In this document: positions 8,263 through 17,720 of the stretch, in pieces
Layout of the letters: each line of letters begins with the position of its first letter
How positions within the stretch are numbered: position 1 is the first letter of the stretch
Origin: CAWDMN01 sp963803155
GTDB lineage: Bacteria > Acidobacteriota > Terriglobia > Versatilivoradales > Versatilivoraceae
Assembly (NCBI GenBank): GCA_963803155.1
Contig: CAWDMN010000046.1
Location: 124,001-188,000, forward strand
Direction: 5' to 3'
Length of the DNA: 64,000 nucleotides
Position numbers and translations under genes: made by a program
The notes under the pieces: generated by a model
The model's input: only the letters and a program-made list of their open reading frames with translations
The model's database searches: none
What the model was told of the DNA's origin: nothing

Positions 8263-8537
8263 GCTCCCATGAAAAGCTGTTTGACTAGCCGAGAGTGAAT
8301 TCGGCATAGACAGAATCCGTTGGAATGGTTTAAATTTGTCATGTGCCGTGTAATTTGCGGGAAGAGACAAATATCGGATCCTAGGGGAATCGAAAATTTG
8401 GATCCCTTCAGATTCGGACTGCTAACGGAGATCGTGGCAGTTTGTCCTAAATTGCCTGGCGCGGGGTTTTGAGGACCCGGGAACAAGTTATGCCCGATTC
8501 TTTTTCATTTTCTCGATCCGAGGGGAGGAACATCACT

Positions 8538-9407
8538 TTGTCTAAAAAACTATCTTTCACCCTGCTGGCCTTGCTATTTATGGGCGGGAATCTCTTAGCC
8601 GCCAGCAAAGAGATGATCCGGCTGCAAAGCGATGTGTCGATGGTGCTCGACATGATGAGAGACCTGCAAAAAAGCCACGACACCCAGAGTGCTATTCTCA
8701 AGACCCTGGTGGAGCAGATTGCCGATCAAGTGGCGCAATTGCGCAGATCCATCGATGAAATAAAATCATCGAACCAACAGACTCAAGCAGCGGTGGCCTC
8801 AAAGGTGGAGACCATAAATAATCAGATTGGCACGGTCAACTCGGGACTTGATCTGATTCTGGATAAGATTTCCAAACTATCCAGTCAATTGGCGGAAATA
8901 AAAGCCAAGCAGGAAGTCGAAGTCCTGAAAGACACCCAGAGCAGCACACCTGGCGCAGCTCCTGGCCGGCCTGCCGCTCCTCCCTCTCCCGATCAGCTTT
9001 ACAATTCATCCTATAGTGATTATATGAAAGGCAATTATGATTTGGCCATACAGGGATTCGAGGAGTATCTGCGGATTTATCCCGACACGGAGCTCTCCGA
9101 CAACGCCGCTTACTGGATTGGAGAATGTCACTATGTTCGACGCAAATTCCCGGAAGCCATTGTTGCCTTCGACAAAGTAATTTCCACTTACCCGGACGGT
9201 GACAAGGCTCCCGCTGCCATGCTCAAGAAGGGATACAGCCTCTTGGAAACAAAACAAACTCAGGAGGGAATTAGGGAACTCCGCGGTGTGATGCAAAAGT
9301 ACCCGGGCAGCGATGCCGCGCAGTTGGCCAAAGATCGGTTGACCGCCATGGGAGTCTCTACGGCAATTCCGAGAGCCACTCCCGCAAAGAAATCCACTCG
9401 TCGCTAA
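8538..9407 (+). CDS. cpoB: Cell division coordinator CpoB/YbgF, TPR periplasmic protein
   Basis: This periplasmic protein links Tol-Pal to septal peptidoglycan synthesis. A TTG start at 8538 is chosen: it has AGGGGAGG about 8 bases upstream and begins a clean signal peptide (MSKKLSFTLLALLFMGG to LLAAS). The upstream-extended frame would bury that signal. A trimerising coiled coil follows (about residues 25-120), then a Pro/Ala linker and C-terminal TPR repeats (LYNSSYSDYMKGNYDLAIQG onward). It is the usual last gene of tol-pal, here separated from pal by about 780 bp with two terminators, so it probably has its own promoter. Confidence 0.9.
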   Translation: MSKKLSFTLLALLFMGGNLLAASKEMIRLQSDVSMVLDMMRDLQKSHDTQSAILKTLVEQIADQVAQLRRSIDEIKSSNQQTQAAVASKVETINNQIGTVNSGLDLILDKISKLSSQLAEIKAKQEVEVLKDTQSSTPGAAPGRPAAPPSPDQLYNSSYSDYMKGNYDLAIQGFEEYLRIYPDTELSDNAAYWIGECHYVRRKFPEAIVAFDKVISTYPDGDKAPAAMLKKGYSLLETKQTQEGIRELRGVMQKYPGSDAAQLAKDRLTAMGVSTAIPRATPAKKSTRR

Positions 9408-9459
9408 CCAACAATTCATTTTAGGGAATTCCATTCTAATCCTGGCAGGAGGAACGATT

Positions 9460-9900
9460 ATGGCGGGAACAGTCAACAAGGTGATTTTGATCGGACGGCT
9501 GGGCAAAGACCCTGAAGTCAAATATACCCAGGGTGGAACCGCTATTGCCCGGTTCAGCTTGGCCACCGATGAATTTTGGAAAGATCAAAATGGGGAGCGG
9601 CAACAGAGGACGGAATGGCATAATATTGTGGCTTGGGATAAGTTGGCCGATATCTGCGGTCAATATCTCACCAAGGGAAAGCAAGTGTACATCGAAGGAA
9701 AATTGCAGACCCGGAGTTGGGAAGACAAAGAGGGGAATAAACGGTATACCACCGAGATTCGGGCTGACAATATGGTGATGTTGGGTACGCGTGGCGATAG
9801 TGGAGTGGGAGGGGGAGGGGGAGAAAAAGCCAGCTCCGCCGCGCCCGCGGCAGGAGCTCCAGGCGGGGGTGGAATAACGGATGACGACATCCCTTTTTAA
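9460..9900 (+). CDS. ssb: Single-stranded DNA-binding protein
   Basis: This is a 146-residue SSB: an N-terminal OB fold (MAGTVNKVILIGRLGKDPEV, then the WHNIVAWDKLADICGQYLTKG segment) over about 105 residues. A Gly/Ala linker and the acidic tip DDDIPF follow; the tip recruits repair and replication partners. Start context is excellent (GGCAGGAGGAACGATT before the ATG). It follows cpoB by 52 bases on the same strand. Confidence 0.97.
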   Translation: MAGTVNKVILIGRLGKDPEVKYTQGGTAIARFSLATDEFWKDQNGERQQRTEWHNIVAWDKLADICGQYLTKGKQVYIEGKLQTRSWEDKEGNKRYTTEIRADNMVMLGTRGDSGVGGGGGEKASSAAPAAGAPGGGGITDDDIPF

Positions 9901-10138
9901 AGAATGCCTTTCATGGAAAAGTGATTTTGTAGTGGCGATTACTTAAGATTCGTTAGAAGGGATTCAGTTTATAATCAAATTTGGACTCGGGAGCGCTAAT
10001 TGGAATACAAACGGTCAGAAGGTTCCGCCAAACCATCCATCTTCTGACAATGAATGGCAGGGACGGCCTATTCGGCCATCGCGCCCTCTCCAGGGCCAAT
10101 TCTCATCTTCCTCCTAATTGCGACATCCTTGAGGCATT

Positions 10139-10333
10139 GTGCTGAGATGTAAGAGCTGTGGTAGAAAAATCTCCTGGACCCTTTTTTTCAAGAACCCGCT
10201 CTTATGGAAGAGGTGGCGTGTCTTGAAGGCCCCATTGCGGGAGGTTCTTTGCTTGGAATGTATTGCCCGCTGGAACAGTTACTTTGAAGAAATGCGGCAT
10301 CCCAAGGGGCCCCCTTCTGTTTCTTCAGGCTGA
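10139..10333 (+). CDS. Small zinc-ribbon-like protein, unknown function
   Basis: This is a 64-residue frame with GTG start and GAGG five bases upstream. It has CKSCGRK at residues 4-10 and CLECIAR at about 38-44, which can form one four-Cys zinc site around a basic middle segment. I do not recognise the family. It is co-directional with ssb and the pseudokinase, with gaps of 240 and about 110-190 bp. Small size keeps confidence moderate. Confidence 0.55.
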   Translation: MLRCKSCGRKISWTLFFKNPLLWKRWRVLKAPLREVLCLECIARWNSYFEEMRHPKGPPSVSSG

Positions 10334-10441
10334 CCAGGGGTGTGCCAATGATTTTGTCTCAACCTGGCTGACGAAGACAGGTTACTTCGGGCCTTTGGCA
10401 GCATAATGGAATTTTGAGATATAGCATTATCCAATTCTTGT

Positions 10442-11464
10442 TTGAACGAGGAGAAAATTGGATTCCCCAAGATTGCGAGACCTTCACTCATCCTTCAAAC
10501 TTCATTTTGTGGGCAAACCTCTGTGATCATCGGCAGACAAATCGGACCATATAGAATCCTGGCATGCCGTTCTCTGGGCGATCTGGGGCCGGTTTATAAA
10601 GCTCTTCACACCATTAGCCGGGATGTCCATGGTTTAAAAATACTCCGGCAGCCTGGATCCTCGGAGATTTCTGGAATAGACGCTTTTAAAAATATTATAC
10701 TGGCCGCCAATGTGGATCACTACCACCTCTTGAAGCAATATCCCGCGGAATCTGCCGATGGATTGACTCTTCTTCCTTTTCGACACCTGGACGGAATCCC
10801 TCTCACTTGTCGCCTGGGACAGGGGCCCGCCTCATTCGACTTCGCATTGGACATTGGTTTGCACACCGCGGACGTACTTTCCTCCCTTCATGAAAAAAAT
10901 CTCTTACATGGACGATTGACGGCGGGGGCGCTTTTTCTTTCCGCCGCGGATCATCTATATGTCGCGGGCGCCGGATGGTCTTGGAAATATGCGGCGTGGG
11001 ATATTTCTGAAGAGGAAGATCCGTTGTGCCAATCCCGCTCCGAGCGAGCCCCCTCCAGGAAATTTGCGGCTTCCGCCTATCTCTCCCCGGAACAGGTCAG
11101 GGGCGAGCCGGCAAATGCCCGGTCGGAGCTCTATTCCCTGGGAGTCATTTTGTATGAACTTCTGACCGGCGAATATTTGTTCAACGGAAAAACAGAGGAG
11201 GAAGTCCGCTCGCAAATTCTGGAGAAACCAATCCCCATGTTAAATGTCAGCCGACCGGAAGCGCCTGTCATCTGGCCGCGTTTGATCAAAGCCTTGCTCG
11301 TGCGTGACCCGGCCCGCCGGTATCCTTCCGCCCGGGAGGTGGTGAACGATTTGCAGCAAATGCGGTGGGGATTCTCTATTGAGCATCCTGCCTTCCTTCA
11401 GAAAGAGTCCCAATTCAATCGGCGCTCCTTCTTCCGCAGGTTCAAACCTGACATTGACATCTGA
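10442..11464 (+). CDS. Protein kinase-fold protein lacking catalytic residues (pseudokinase)
   Basis: This is a Hanks-type kinase fold of 340 residues: an N-lobe starting at about residue 30 (GRQIGPYRIL), a retained beta-3 lysine K66 in HGLKIL, and the C-lobe. The catalytic loop reads HGRLTAGALFL where HRD and the downstream Asn are expected. The DFG position reads VAGAG. The SPEQ motif and the helix F segment SELYSLGVILYELLTG are present. Two catalytic aspartates are therefore missing, so phosphotransfer is unlikely. There is no membrane segment, PASTA or sensory domain. The start is uncertain: TTG at 10442 or GTG at 10523, the latter giving MIIGRQIGPYRIL, a common kinase N-terminus. Confidence 0.85.
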   Translation: MNEEKIGFPKIARPSLILQTSFCGQTSVIIGRQIGPYRILACRSLGDLGPVYKALHTISRDVHGLKILRQPGSSEISGIDAFKNIILAANVDHYHLLKQYPAESADGLTLLPFRHLDGIPLTCRLGQGPASFDFALDIGLHTADVLSSLHEKNLLHGRLTAGALFLSAADHLYVAGAGWSWKYAAWDISEEEDPLCQSRSERAPSRKFAASAYLSPEQVRGEPANARSELYSLGVILYELLTGEYLFNGKTEEEVRSQILEKPIPMLNVSRPEAPVIWPRLIKALLVRDPARRYPSAREVVNDLQQMRWGFSIEHPAFLQKESQFNRRSFFRRFKPDIDI

Positions 11465-11727
11465 TCTCTAGGCCGGACGATCGTGTTTTCCGAAGGAAAT
11501 CAGCCCACTCCGTTCTTCAGCGGAAGGAAAATCTGAGCGACGAGCTTCATCTTGCCAACTTGAATTGAAGTGCCTGGAATATGGGGGGAGGAATTTTAAT
11601 CGTCGTAGATATATATTAAGCGGAAATTCTCGCCTCAAAATCGTGTATAATTTTTTTTTGCTCACTGCGGCATAAATGGCATCTGAGCGTAATAAGTATG
11701 ACCATGTTGGTGAGGAGATGAGATTCT

Positions 11728-11919
11728 ATGGGCTTTTCAAGGTTTCAAATGGCAGTTATGCGTGCCTACGTCAATCGGACCGTTGGCAAGGACAGGAATC
11801 CTTTCTTGGCGGCAAAAATCTTGCGACGTTATGAGGACACCATTCGTCAGGGCATCGCCAAGGCGCAAAAAGAAGGAAAGATGCAAACCTATCAGCAGTT
11901 TCTCGAATCCATCCGGTAG
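11728..11919 (+). CDS. Small hypothetical protein
   Basis: This 63-residue ORF has a good ribosome site (GAGGAGATGAG, then ATTCT before the ATG). The protein is basic and probably helical (RFQMAVMRAYVNRTVGKD, then RYEDTIRQGIAKAQKEG). I see no known motif. The gene stands alone between the pseudokinase and the convergent VWFA gene. Confidence 0.55.
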   Translation: MGFSRFQMAVMRAYVNRTVGKDRNPFLAAKILRRYEDTIRQGIAKAQKEGKMQTYQQFLESIR

Positions 11920-12108
11920 GCCCTTCCCCGGAGTCTCGACCCGCTTGGTTTCAGATTCGCTCATAATGATCTGCATCCTCATCAATATTCCGAGAATCGG
12001 CGTCGGTCGTGATGGCGGGCGCCTCAATCACCGACTTCAGGGAAGAATCTGATCAGATTCAAAAGTAGAAGCCTACCCAAATCCGCGACGGGAAATCCAC
12101 AGCCGGAT

Positions 12109-13989
12109 TCAAGGAATTTCAATTAGCCGATTGAGAGACCCCATCCGGCTCTTCAGCCCCTCCCTTACCACAGTTCTGACGCGATAACGCCCCGGCGGAA
12201 GCTTGAAGTTGACATCGGAGCTGAAACCGTACTGGACCAGGGCTGCATAGCTCGGATCCGTCAGATTAAAATCGATAACCTTTTCAAGTCCGTCGATCCA
12301 CCGGTTATTTTCATCAAAAGCAGCCACCACCAGAGAAAGAGAATTTCGGTGACGGGTATCTTCTCTTTGGAATTCCAACCGGCTTACATTGACCCTCGTG
12401 GAGAGAGTGATCTGGTACTCAGAATCCGTAATTTGGTAAAACTTGTATGAGAATTGTAGGGGGATCTCGTTCAAATTGCCCGGCGCCCGCAAAGCTTCGA
12501 TGATGTCTTCTTTTTTTCGTTTCTCCGATGAGACTTGTTCCCGCGGGGCAAAATACCCTTGCCGATATTTCAGCCGCACGCCCGGACGGGTGACTTCCAG
12601 TTTGATCTTGTGGTACCGTCCGTCGTTTTTGGGGTCTGGAGATGCATAAGTCAGGATGTAGGAGAAATCCTGATGTTCAGACACTCGCTGGATTCCAGCG
12701 AAGATATCGTTATTGTTCTGGAAAAACAGGCCGCCCGTTTCTGAAGCCAACTGGGCCAGCGGAGCCGCTTGATCTGACTGCTGGTGGGACATAACCTGCA
12801 TTTTCAAACTCATAAAATTGGAAATTGGGACCCTTTCAATCACAAATCCGGTAGCGGAGGGAATCCTGTTTTCGATCTCTCCGTTGGCAGAAAAACTGAC
12901 CCTGTTCTCGGCGGTAGGACCCAATACATACAAACCTCGAATATCGACGGTACTCACATTGACATCTGAGCGGAGCGCCAAGTCCACCACTTCCTGCAAT
13001 TCATATCGGACACTCCCTGAAATGAATCCTTCGGACAGGAGGACCAGAGACTTCCTCCCTTCGAAATGGCGCAGGGAGCGAATATATTGCCGTAGGGTCT
13101 TTAACATTAGCCGGTGGCGAAATTCGGACTCGGGCACAAATCCCGCCACCGCCGTGGTCATGGAGCTGGCCGCAGCCTGAACTGCCATTATGCCCGTTTC
13201 AAGATGCTCGCAGGCGATCGTTTCGGCAATAGCCACCTGGATCTCAGGCGGCAACTGGTTCAAGCGGCATCCGCCCGCTTGCAGATATGCGTTCACGTCT
13301 GCGGGGCTGCTGCCATTGGGATGGGGAATGGATTCGGGAGAGAGGAAGGCTTGAATTATGATGGCTTGAGATTCGGTCAACTCGGCACAGCCAGGCTGTA
13401 GGATCGGCCTGCGGTCTAAATTATTAAGAACGGTCGCCAGTTGCCTACGCAATTGCTCCGTATCGTTGGTGAAGGGGATTTGGATTCTGCCGGAAGTGGA
13501 AGTAACGCTGATTTGATTGCCGGGTTGCATCTCTTTGGCAATATACTTCTTGATTGCTTCCACAACAGAGTATAGGGATTGATAAGTCGGACTATTCAAA
13601 TCATCAATCATCAAGGCTATGAAGTGATCGTGCTCCTGGACCATTTTCCCTGGCGCTGCTGTCATGTCCCCCGTCTTCGCCTGCTCTACCGGTTGGGAGG
13701 TCAGGTAGGATTCCGTCCCAAACGTGTGGATCATCATCGGCTTTCCATCTTCATATAATCGGAAATCTTTAATTGTTAAATCCTTGACTTCACTCCCATG
13801 GCCATCGGTCGCCGCGGCACTCACCACAACGACATCGACCGGCACCTTAAGACTGAAGCTGCCCGAGTTTTCATTGATTTTCGGCTCTTGTCCCGGAGGC
13901 GGTTTCTTCTCTTTTGCTCCCATTGACGCCAATCCAAGTCCAATGAGCCAAAGACATGCAAAAATAACTGTGACTTCACATCTTTTCAT
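12109..13989 (-). CDS. Acidobacterial-type VWFA domain protein, exported
   Basis: This 626-residue protein has an N-terminal signal peptide (about 1-24) and a conserved leader domain with VDVVVVSAAATDGHGSEVKD and IKDFRLYEDGKP. It then has a von Willebrand A-like domain beginning near residue 123, where IALMIDDLNSP replaces the canonical DxSxS metal site. This layout is typical of the VWFA-related proteins expanded in Acidobacteriota. The role is unknown, probably periplasmic or surface protein binding. The C-terminal 200 residues form a beta-rich domain (YHKIKLEVTRPGVRLKYRQG, a segment common in this group). There are no obvious operon partners. Confidence 0.85.
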   Translation of the reverse strand: MKRCEVTVIFACLWLIGLGLASMGAKEKKPPPGQEPKINENSGSFSLKVPVDVVVVSAAATDGHGSEVKDLTIKDFRLYEDGKPMMIHTFGTESYLTSQPVEQAKTGDMTAAPGKMVQEHDHFIALMIDDLNSPTYQSLYSVVEAIKKYIAKEMQPGNQISVTSTSGRIQIPFTNDTEQLRRQLATVLNNLDRRPILQPGCAELTESQAIIIQAFLSPESIPHPNGSSPADVNAYLQAGGCRLNQLPPEIQVAIAETIACEHLETGIMAVQAAASSMTTAVAGFVPESEFRHRLMLKTLRQYIRSLRHFEGRKSLVLLSEGFISGSVRYELQEVVDLALRSDVNVSTVDIRGLYVLGPTAENRVSFSANGEIENRIPSATGFVIERVPISNFMSLKMQVMSHQQSDQAAPLAQLASETGGLFFQNNNDIFAGIQRVSEHQDFSYILTYASPDPKNDGRYHKIKLEVTRPGVRLKYRQGYFAPREQVSSEKRKKEDIIEALRAPGNLNEIPLQFSYKFYQITDSEYQITLSTRVNVSRLEFQREDTRHRNSLSLVVAAFDENNRWIDGLEKVIDFNLTDPSYAALVQYGFSSDVNFKLPPGRYRVRTVVREGLKSRMGSLNRLIEIP

Positions 13990-14317
13990 GAGGCACCAAT
14001 TATTGATACGCCGCTTCCCGAGACATCCTGTTCTTTCATATTCAAGTCGCCAATCCTAGTATACTTTTTATTTTAACCCGCCGACATCTCCAATCTGTCG
14101 ATTCAACACTTGATAGACGTGACGAATCAGAATTCAGCAAAATCAGAAGCCAGCGGGCGAAGGAGAAGGCAATTCAATAAGAAGGACCGTTCGGACTTCG
14201 AGCGGGGGAGGCAACACCCTATCTAAATCCAAAACAGGAGGATCAATATCCCGAGGAAATGTATGCCCACAGTCGGTTGTGTTGTCTAATGATTATTAGA
14301 AGAGGAGAACAAGAGGC
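13990..14317. other. Intergenic region, nothing recognised
   Basis: This is the upstream region of the VWFA gene and the 3' side of tRNA-Ser. No gene, repeat or clear promoter was recognised on either strand. Confidence 0.5.
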
Positions 14318-14407
14318 TGGCGGAGAGAGTGGGATTCGAACCCACGCTAGAGTTTCCCCTAGACACGCTTTCCAAGCGTGCGCCTTCAGCCACTCGGCCA
14401 TCTCTCC
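14318..14407 (-). tRNA. tRNA-Ser (anticodon GGA)
   Basis: On the minus strand the gene begins GGAGAGATGGCCGAGTGGCT and ends with the encoded CCA. The acceptor arm GGAGAGA pairs with TCTCTCC. The anticodon stem-loop is ACGC-TTGGAAA-GCGT, giving GGA, which reads serine UCC and UCU. There is a long variable arm as expected for class II tRNA-Ser, then the T arm with GGTTCGAATCC. The discriminator base is G. Confidence 0.97.
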
Positions 14408-14457
14408 AAACACAAAACGGCACCGATTTTAATGAAAAACAACTCTGGAGTCCAGAC

Positions 14458-14590
14458 AATTCAGTGGTCAGGGGTCAGGGGTTAACGACAAAAGATGAGA
14501 GACGCGATTAGCTTGCATTCAGCTTTGACCCTTCATCCCTCATCCTTCATCCTTCATCCCTCATCCTTCATCCCTCATCCTTCCATCCTC
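14458..14590. repeat. Second two-arm heptanucleotide repeat array
   Basis: The first arm has 7-bp units GGTCAGG, GGTCAGG, GGTTAAC, GACAAAA, GATGAGA, GACGCGA. A spacer of about 21 bp follows. The second arm has about ten pyrimidine units (TCCTTCA, TCCCTCA alternating). The layout matches 30-187: purine arm, 21-bp spacer, pyrimidine arm, and then the 3' end of a minus-strand gene. Confidence 0.75.
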
Positions 14591-14599
14591 ATATCCTGT

Positions 14600-15709
14600 T
14601 TAGCCCAAATAAGAGAGAGCCTCGATGGGATCCTTTCTAGCCGCTCGCAAGGCCGGATAAAGTGACCCCAGGACTCCACTGACAACTACAAGCAGCGCCG
14701 AATAAAAAACCCAGGCGACAGAAAAGACGACACTTTGAGTCGGAAACTTCGCATGAATAATCAGCCGACCAACCAAAGTGATCAAAACGCCGCTCACGAG
14801 TCCCAAGAGGCACAAAGCAATGGATTCGCGCAATATCACGCTGATAATATACAAACGAGATGCCCCCATGGATTTTAGGATGCCGATATCGCGAGTCCGT
14901 TCTGAAATAGTGGTGTACATGGAAAGAAAAATGGCAAAGGAGCCAATGATGACGGAAAGAGCGACCACCACATTGATGAACATGTCCAAGGCGGGGATCC
15001 GGTTATTCATTACCAGAGTAAACCAGTCGCGAGCTGAAATGGCGCTATAGCCCGGCAATTTCTGTTTTATGTCCGCCACAATTTGGTTGACCTGGGCGGC
15101 CTCCCGGCATTTTACGAGCAGCATGGAAACCTTCCCATCCTTGGCATTCAATTCCTGAAGAGTCAGCAGCGGCACATAGCAGCGCGCGCCCTTGCCGTGG
15201 CGGACAATCCCGCGGATTTTGAAGGAGGTCCCTTTGAGCACATAAGTATCATTGAGCCTTAAATGATTCGACTCGGCAAACAGATCATCGACAATCATCT
15301 CCCGAGCCTGGGTCGAGCTAAAAGGACCTCCCTGGTAATAAGTGAAACCGCCAGTCACGGCATTAAATTGATCCAGATCGGTTCCATAAGTGAGCCCTAA
15401 ACCTTGCCTGGTGTTAAGGTCCATCAAGACGGGAGCAATGGCTTGGATACCCGGAAGACCGGCAATTTTATCCTGATCGGTCAAATCCATAAACACGCTG
15501 GCGGTGGAAAACATCTGAGGGGCGCTGGACGGCTGAACATAGATGTCGGCATTCAAGCCGCGCTGACGATCGGCACTGTCCGCAACCATGCCGCGGGTCA
15601 CTCCAATCACCATCAAAATCATGACCACTTCCAGGCTGATAGCCAGAACGCTCACCAGAGTCCGCATCGGACGATGAACTACATTCGACCAGACAAATCG
15701 ATTGGTCAC
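14600..15709 (-). CDS. ABC transporter permease, MacB/FtsX-like
   Basis: This is an inner-membrane permease of the MacB/FtsX/LolE type: an N-terminal membrane helix (about residues 15-38), a large periplasmic MacB-PCD domain and three C-terminal helices with the FtsX domain (TISERTRDIGILKSMGAS is the conserved coupling segment). GTG at 15709 is chosen because GAAGGAG lies six bases upstream; a TTG 15 bases earlier would swallow this site. No ATPase gene is adjacent, so the partner subunit must be elsewhere. The substrate is unknown; the family exports lipoproteins, peptides or antibiotics. Confidence 0.87.
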   Translation of the reverse strand: MTNRFVWSNVVHRPMRTLVSVLAISLEVVMILMVIGVTRGMVADSADRQRGLNADIYVQPSSAPQMFSTASVFMDLTDQDKIAGLPGIQAIAPVLMDLNTRQGLGLTYGTDLDQFNAVTGGFTYYQGGPFSSTQAREMIVDDLFAESNHLRLNDTYVLKGTSFKIRGIVRHGKGARCYVPLLTLQELNAKDGKVSMLLVKCREAAQVNQIVADIKQKLPGYSAISARDWFTLVMNNRIPALDMFINVVVALSVIIGSFAIFLSMYTTISERTRDIGILKSMGASRLYIISVILRESIALCLLGLVSGVLITLVGRLIIHAKFPTQSVVFSVAWVFYSALLVVVSGVLGSLYPALRAARKDPIEALSYLG

Positions 15710-16393
15710 AAGAATCTCCTTCAAACCAACAAAAAAGCCGGCTGGTCACGCCAGAGCCGTAAGCTTTCCTCAATTGCGAAATTGTGATTTTGAGTCAAGT
15801 TTTGGAGCGACACACCAGTCGATCCTTATGAGCCGGGACGAAGCTCCGGCTGGAATTTTATCAGCTCTTCGCGATTCCACACCATGAAAAAGCGCTCCGA
15901 ACCGGTTTGAATGCCGTCCTGGACACAGAATTCGCCTGAAATAATTTTGACCATCAAGAGAAGCATTGAGGGAGGTAATTTTGCTGAGGATCATTACTTG
16001 TGAGGCAGACACGAAAGCGCAACAGCTGACAGAAGAGGATGAAAATGGCAGGTCTTGCTGAATCAAATTCAACTTGAATCTTGGCTGTTGACGCATCACA
16101 CAATCGATGCAGCGCAATGTCATGGCTGGACCGCGGCAGTTCCCACCGCGGAGTCACGGGAGCCCTTCCGCGCTATGCGCTTGGGGTTTGTTGAAAATAC
16201 CCGATCCAACGGGGTTTCTCTCCTGAAAGAAGTAGGACGCGGTCCGCCAGGGCGGACCGCGCCAAGCGTGGTTTTAAGCCCGTGATCGCAAACAAGGGGA
16301 ATGGCGACAAGGGATAAACCTTGCCCTACTCCCTTTTCGACTTTGTCTCGGGCACTCCTCCTCGCTTATCCCCTGATTTCACTCCGCTCTTTC
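15710..16393. other. Gene-poor region with a repeat copy and a GC-rich hairpin
   Basis: No gene was recognised over 680 bp. Positions 15784-15853 match the repeat units at 53196-53370 (GATTTTGAGTCAAGTTTTGG core, and GGGACGAAG in a small hairpin). At 16239-16260 GCGGTCCGCC pairs perfectly with GGCGGACCGC around two bases. No reading frame in the gap has family features. Confidence 0.6.
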
Positions 16394-16585
16394 TCAAGCG
16401 TTGGCCGCCATCCTCTTGTTCAACAACTTGCACAGCACTCCCTCGACGATCCTTTCCCTTCCCTTCAGCTCCTGTCTGAATTTGAAGTCGTCGGTGCGAT
16501 GGATCTCCTCCCTCAGATCCACGTGGGCATGTTCGACCAGTTCCTGCAAATACTCCATCTCTTCCTGGGTGAATTCCAATTGCAT
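16394..16585 (-). CDS. Small hypothetical protein
   Basis: This 63-residue ORF is led by AAAGGAG six bases before the ATG. The protein is acidic and probably all-helical (MQLEFTQEEMEYLQELVEHA, ending with a basic LLNKRMAANA). The pattern of charged heptads suggests a small coiled-coil protein. I do not recognise the family, and it has no co-directional neighbours within 350 bp. Confidence 0.6.
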   Translation of the reverse strand: MQLEFTQEEMEYLQELVEHAHVDLREEIHRTDDFKFRQELKGRERIVEGVLCKLLNKRMAANA

Positions 16586-16942
16586 AGAATTCGCTCCTTT
16601 CTGGACGTTTCGCGAGGAAAACCAAAACGGCTGGAAGTGTCCTTGATTATTTAAATTATACTCCAGATTCTTCTAACTCAAAAGGCTTCCAAGAGAGGGG
16701 GGAATTCAATGTGCACCAGAATGGAGTGCACGGGGGGGCGAGATTCCCGCTTAGACAAACTCCGCCTGGCGAGCCATCAGACAGGCGGGACAGCCTGCGG
16801 CTCGGCGGAAATCGAGGCAAGGAAGGGCTCGCCGCCAGGCACGCCCTCCCAATTCGGAGCGGTGCTACGGGATAATTCCTTCCCTCGATGGGCTATTAAG
16901 ACCGCACCTATTACAGCATCCTTTCCAGTAAAAAGGGGGCTT
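16586..16942. other. Intergenic region between two minus-strand genes
   Basis: No gene. At 16726-16860 lies GC-rich, partly self-complementary sequence (GGCGAGATTCCCGC, GAGCCATC, GCTCGCCGCC, CGCCCTCCC). Its wording recalls the GAGGCTCCCGCC/GCTCGCCCTCCC stretches at 39110-39185 and 27100-27195. Confidence 0.5.
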
Positions 16943-17197
16943 TTAAGCCTGGTAATACTTGGCATTTAAGTCAGCAAACTGCTTTTGCCCTTCTGGCAGT
17001 TCATCGAGCAAGTAAATGGAATTGGTAGGGCAAACCGGGACACAGGCCCCGCAATCGATGCAGTCATCCGGATGAATGTAAAGCTGCGCCGCCTTTTCAA
17101 ATTCCGCCTCTTCCTGCTTTGGGTGAATACAATCCACCGGGCAAGCTTCGACACAATGCAAATCCTTGGTACAGGAATCCACAATCACGTAGGCCAT
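16943..17197 (-). CDS. Ferredoxin with two Fe-S motifs (7Fe or 2[4Fe-4S] type)
   Basis: This is an 84-residue soluble electron carrier. The second cluster motif is canonical: C46, C49, C52 and C56P in CIDCGACVPVCP. The first reads C9-x5-C15-x3-C19P-x2-C23; the spacing resembles ferredoxins in which the first cluster is [3Fe-4S], so a 7Fe type is likely. The gene is divergent from nifU, 520 bp away. It could feed electrons to the Fe-S assembly proteins or to complex I partners; the sequence does not decide. Confidence 0.92.
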   Translation of the reverse strand: MAYVIVDSCTKDLHCVEACPVDCIHPKQEEAEFEKAAQLYIHPDDCIDCGACVPVCPTNSIYLLDELPEGQKQFADLNAKYYQA

Positions 17198-17720
17198 AAA
17201 TTCCTCCGGTTATAGTTGTCGGCAGGCGATCGGACAAAATCAATTCTGGTCCATCCTCATTCAGCAGCGGGACAAGCCAAAATTTCCGCAAAAAGAGGGT
17301 AGTCCAACACTTCATATTCTTGGCTATGGGAGATGGGAATTCAAGCAAATTCATGGGAGCTGCTCATGCCAGCGCGGCTGGCAAAGCAAGAGGATGAAAA
17401 TAGGAGGATGGAGGCGGCCTGCCCTCAGGCCGTCTCAGCAAGCTTGACAAATCCAGGCGGAGTGAGGGCACCACGTCTCCATCCACGCTATTATCTTTGG
17501 AAAAAATGCTTGAAAGCTGGCACTCCGGGTGCAAAAGGATCTCCGCTCTTCAAAGATCAGCATCCACAATCTCCTTTCCAAAGTCCATCCCGACAATTGT
17601 TTTCCCTTCCCTGACTCCGGCGAAAAACAGGTATAATATTCCCTGAATCATGGGAGACAGCCATGTTGAGCTGATCCGTGATTTAATTCGTTCTTAGCGA
17701 ATACGACTATTGGAGGTTGG
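17198..17720. other. Intergenic region with inverted composite repeat
   Basis: This is the divergent upstream region of the ferredoxin and nifU. Positions 17363-17470 carry, in reverse, the composite repeat seen at 2192-2290 (GCCAGCGCGGCTGGC palindrome, CAAGAGGATGAAAA, then GGAGGCGGCCTGCCCTCAGG). No IscR-type site or promoter could be assigned with confidence. Confidence 0.6.

Noticed and set aside
9805..9830. Purine-rich GGGAGGGGGAGGGGG run in ssb as a regulatory element or frameshift
   Set aside because: The ssb frame continues to the expected DDDIPF tip, so it is only the Gly-rich linker.
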